From: Verrucomicrobiales bacterium
Lineage (GTDB): Bacteria > Verrucomicrobiota > Verrucomicrobiia > Verrucomicrobiales > DEV007
Assembly (NCBI GenBank): GCA_003232855.1
Contig: QIKC01000342.1
Coordinates: 1-5,678, forward strand
DNA length: 5,678 nt
Direction of reading: 5' to 3'
Shown here piece after piece: positions 5,382 through 5,678 of this stretch. Both the position numbers and the translations under genes were made by a program. The notes beneath the pieces are model-generated. The model was not told where the DNA came from. It ran no database searches and saw only the letters and a program-made list of their open reading frames with translations. Position 1 is the stretch's first letter; every line of letters starts with the position of its first letter.

Positions 5382-5408
5382 ACAGAATTAACAGAATTGA
5401 CAGAATTT
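5382..5408. repeat. Tandem repeat, three copies of a 9-base unit (ACAGAATTN)
   Basis: ACAGAATTA, ACAGAATTG and ACAGAATTT follow one another without gaps, differing only at the ninth base, flanked by a T6 run on the left and T5 on the right. On the other strand the unit reads NAATTCTGT. It lies 57 bases beyond the 88-base palindrome, and both have a 9-10-base period, so they may belong to one kind of phased intergenic repeat. Confidence 0.75.
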
Positions 5409-5474
5409 TTGGAGGACGGCTGCGCCGCCGGCGCTGCGCTTTTAGAGGCGTGAGGGATGTTCGGGACTCTTGCT

Positions 5475-5494
5475 GAAAAATTGACAAATTTTTC
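5475..5494. repeat. AT-rich perfect 8-base inverted repeat
   Basis: GAAAAATT (5475-5482) and AATTTTTC (5487-5494) are exact complements around a GACA loop. Such a near-symmetrical AT-rich dyad could be a regulator binding site or a weak bidirectional terminator; no adjacent gene explains it. Confidence 0.5.
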
Positions 5495-5548
5495 TTCGAC
5501 ACCTGGATGGTGACATCCGTTCGGGCAATCCGCCATGCCTCCTGCGCA

Positions 5549-5580
5549 CGCTGCGACTTCGCAGTGCCCGCTTATTCGGG
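5549..5580. repeat. Two consecutive hairpins upstream of the AT-rich right end
   Basis: CTGCGA (5551-5556) pairs with TCGCAG (5559-5564) across a 2-base gap, extended by a G-T and a C-G pair (5549-5566). CCCG (5567-5570) then pairs with CGGG (5577-5580). No T-run follows directly, so a terminator call is not justified. Confidence 0.4.
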
Positions 5581-5602
5581 GCTTCATTCCGGGATTTTGC
5601 CG

Positions 5603-5648
5603 TTGTTAGAAAAATTTGAAAACTTTAATAATTCGGTTATCTTAACCG
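5603..5648 (+). promoter_or_regulatory. Promoter-like AT-rich stretch with an inverted repeat, facing out of the window
   Basis: Two overlapping hexamer pairs fit: TTGTTA (5603-5608), 18 bases, AATAAT (5627-5632); and TTGAAA (5616-5621), 16 bases, TATCTT (5638-5643). A perfect CGGTTA-TCT-TAACCG palindrome (5634-5648) overlaps the second -10 and could be an operator. An ATG at 5675-5677 without a Shine-Dalgarno could be the start of the controlled gene, which is outside the window. Confidence 0.35.
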
Positions 5649-5678
5649 CCGCCCGAACGCCCTATCTCATCCGCATGA

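Larger units (their letters stand above)
4991..5678. other. Gene-free, repeat- and hairpin-rich region after rplQ
   Basis: No frame here looks like a real gene. A 118-codon minus-strand frame (5231-5587) owes its content to the repeats it crosses: the tandem repeat gives NSVNSVNSV and the long inverted repeat gives TADYTDEREF. The region holds, in order, a probable rplQ terminator, a 12-pair bulged stem, a 6-base stem followed by a GC hairpin, a TCAGG-TGCTG-CCTGA hairpin (5170-5184), an 88-base imperfect palindrome, a CGCTAGCG palindrome (5362-5369), a 27-base tandem repeat, a GC hairpin near 5419-5431, an AT-rich palindrome, paired hairpins and a promoter-like end. An ATG at 5675-5677 at the very edge may begin the next gene but cannot be judged. 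Confidence 0.7.

Noticed and set aside
5382..5408. CRISPR-like array
   Set aside because: The units are only 9 bases with no spacers between them, and no cas gene is present.
5231..5587. 118-codon minus-strand frame in the right-hand region
   Set aside because: Its sequence is generated by the palindrome and the tandem repeat (TADYTDEREF, NSVNSVNSV); no ribosome binding site or domain.

Overview
The window looks like a chromosomal segment of a GC-rich member of the Verrucomicrobiota, most likely class Opitutae. This rests on two things seen in the sequence and judged from memory of those families, not on a search. The RNA polymerase alpha subunit has the opening MPARLARFEMPDRLTKDE and a long tail after the alpha-CTD. 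The left-edge protein combines an SGNH-type HPN..G block with the aspartate-rich 'DPEADGLVNLIEFGL' module common in secreted proteins of Verrucomicrobia and Planctomycetes.

Layout, left to right. (1) 1-674, plus strand: the 3' end of a probable secreted SGNH/GDSL-type hydrolase. (2) 696-2045, minus strand: trkA, the cytosolic NAD-binding regulator of Trk potassium uptake, converging on the hydrolase with a 21-base gap. No trkH/trkG is visible. (3) 2223-2859, minus strand: a two-gene toxin-antitoxin module, a ribbon-helix-helix antitoxin overlapping a PIN-domain ribonuclease toxin, with a candidate autoregulatory operator just upstream. (4) 2875-3171: noncoding divergent spacer between the toxin-antitoxin module and the transcription genes. 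(5) 3172-4990, plus strand: an unrecognised 51-residue reading frame with a strong ribosome binding site, then rpoA, then rplQ. The usual ribosomal-protein neighbours of rpoA (rpsM, rpsK, rpsD) are absent, so rpoA-rplQ appears detached from the classical alpha operon. (6) 4991-5678: about 690 bases without a gene, packed with a probable rplQ terminator, several hairpins, an 88-base imperfect inverted repeat of dispersed-repeat type, a 3 x 9-base tandem repeat, and an AT-rich promoter-like stretch pointing out of the window.

How the parts work together: rpoA and rplQ give the transcription and translation core. A perfect TATAAT between them suggests rplQ has its own promoter as well as read-through, and that promoter's -10 box lies in the loop of an 11-base perfect inverted repeat. 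The toxin-antitoxin pair is probably self-regulated and accessory. trkA lies downstream of it on the same strand, but a shared transcript is not shown.

I did not find a clearly new multi-gene system. The most unusual elements are the inverted repeat around the rplQ promoter, the short reading frame ahead of rpoA, and the repeat-rich island after rplQ.
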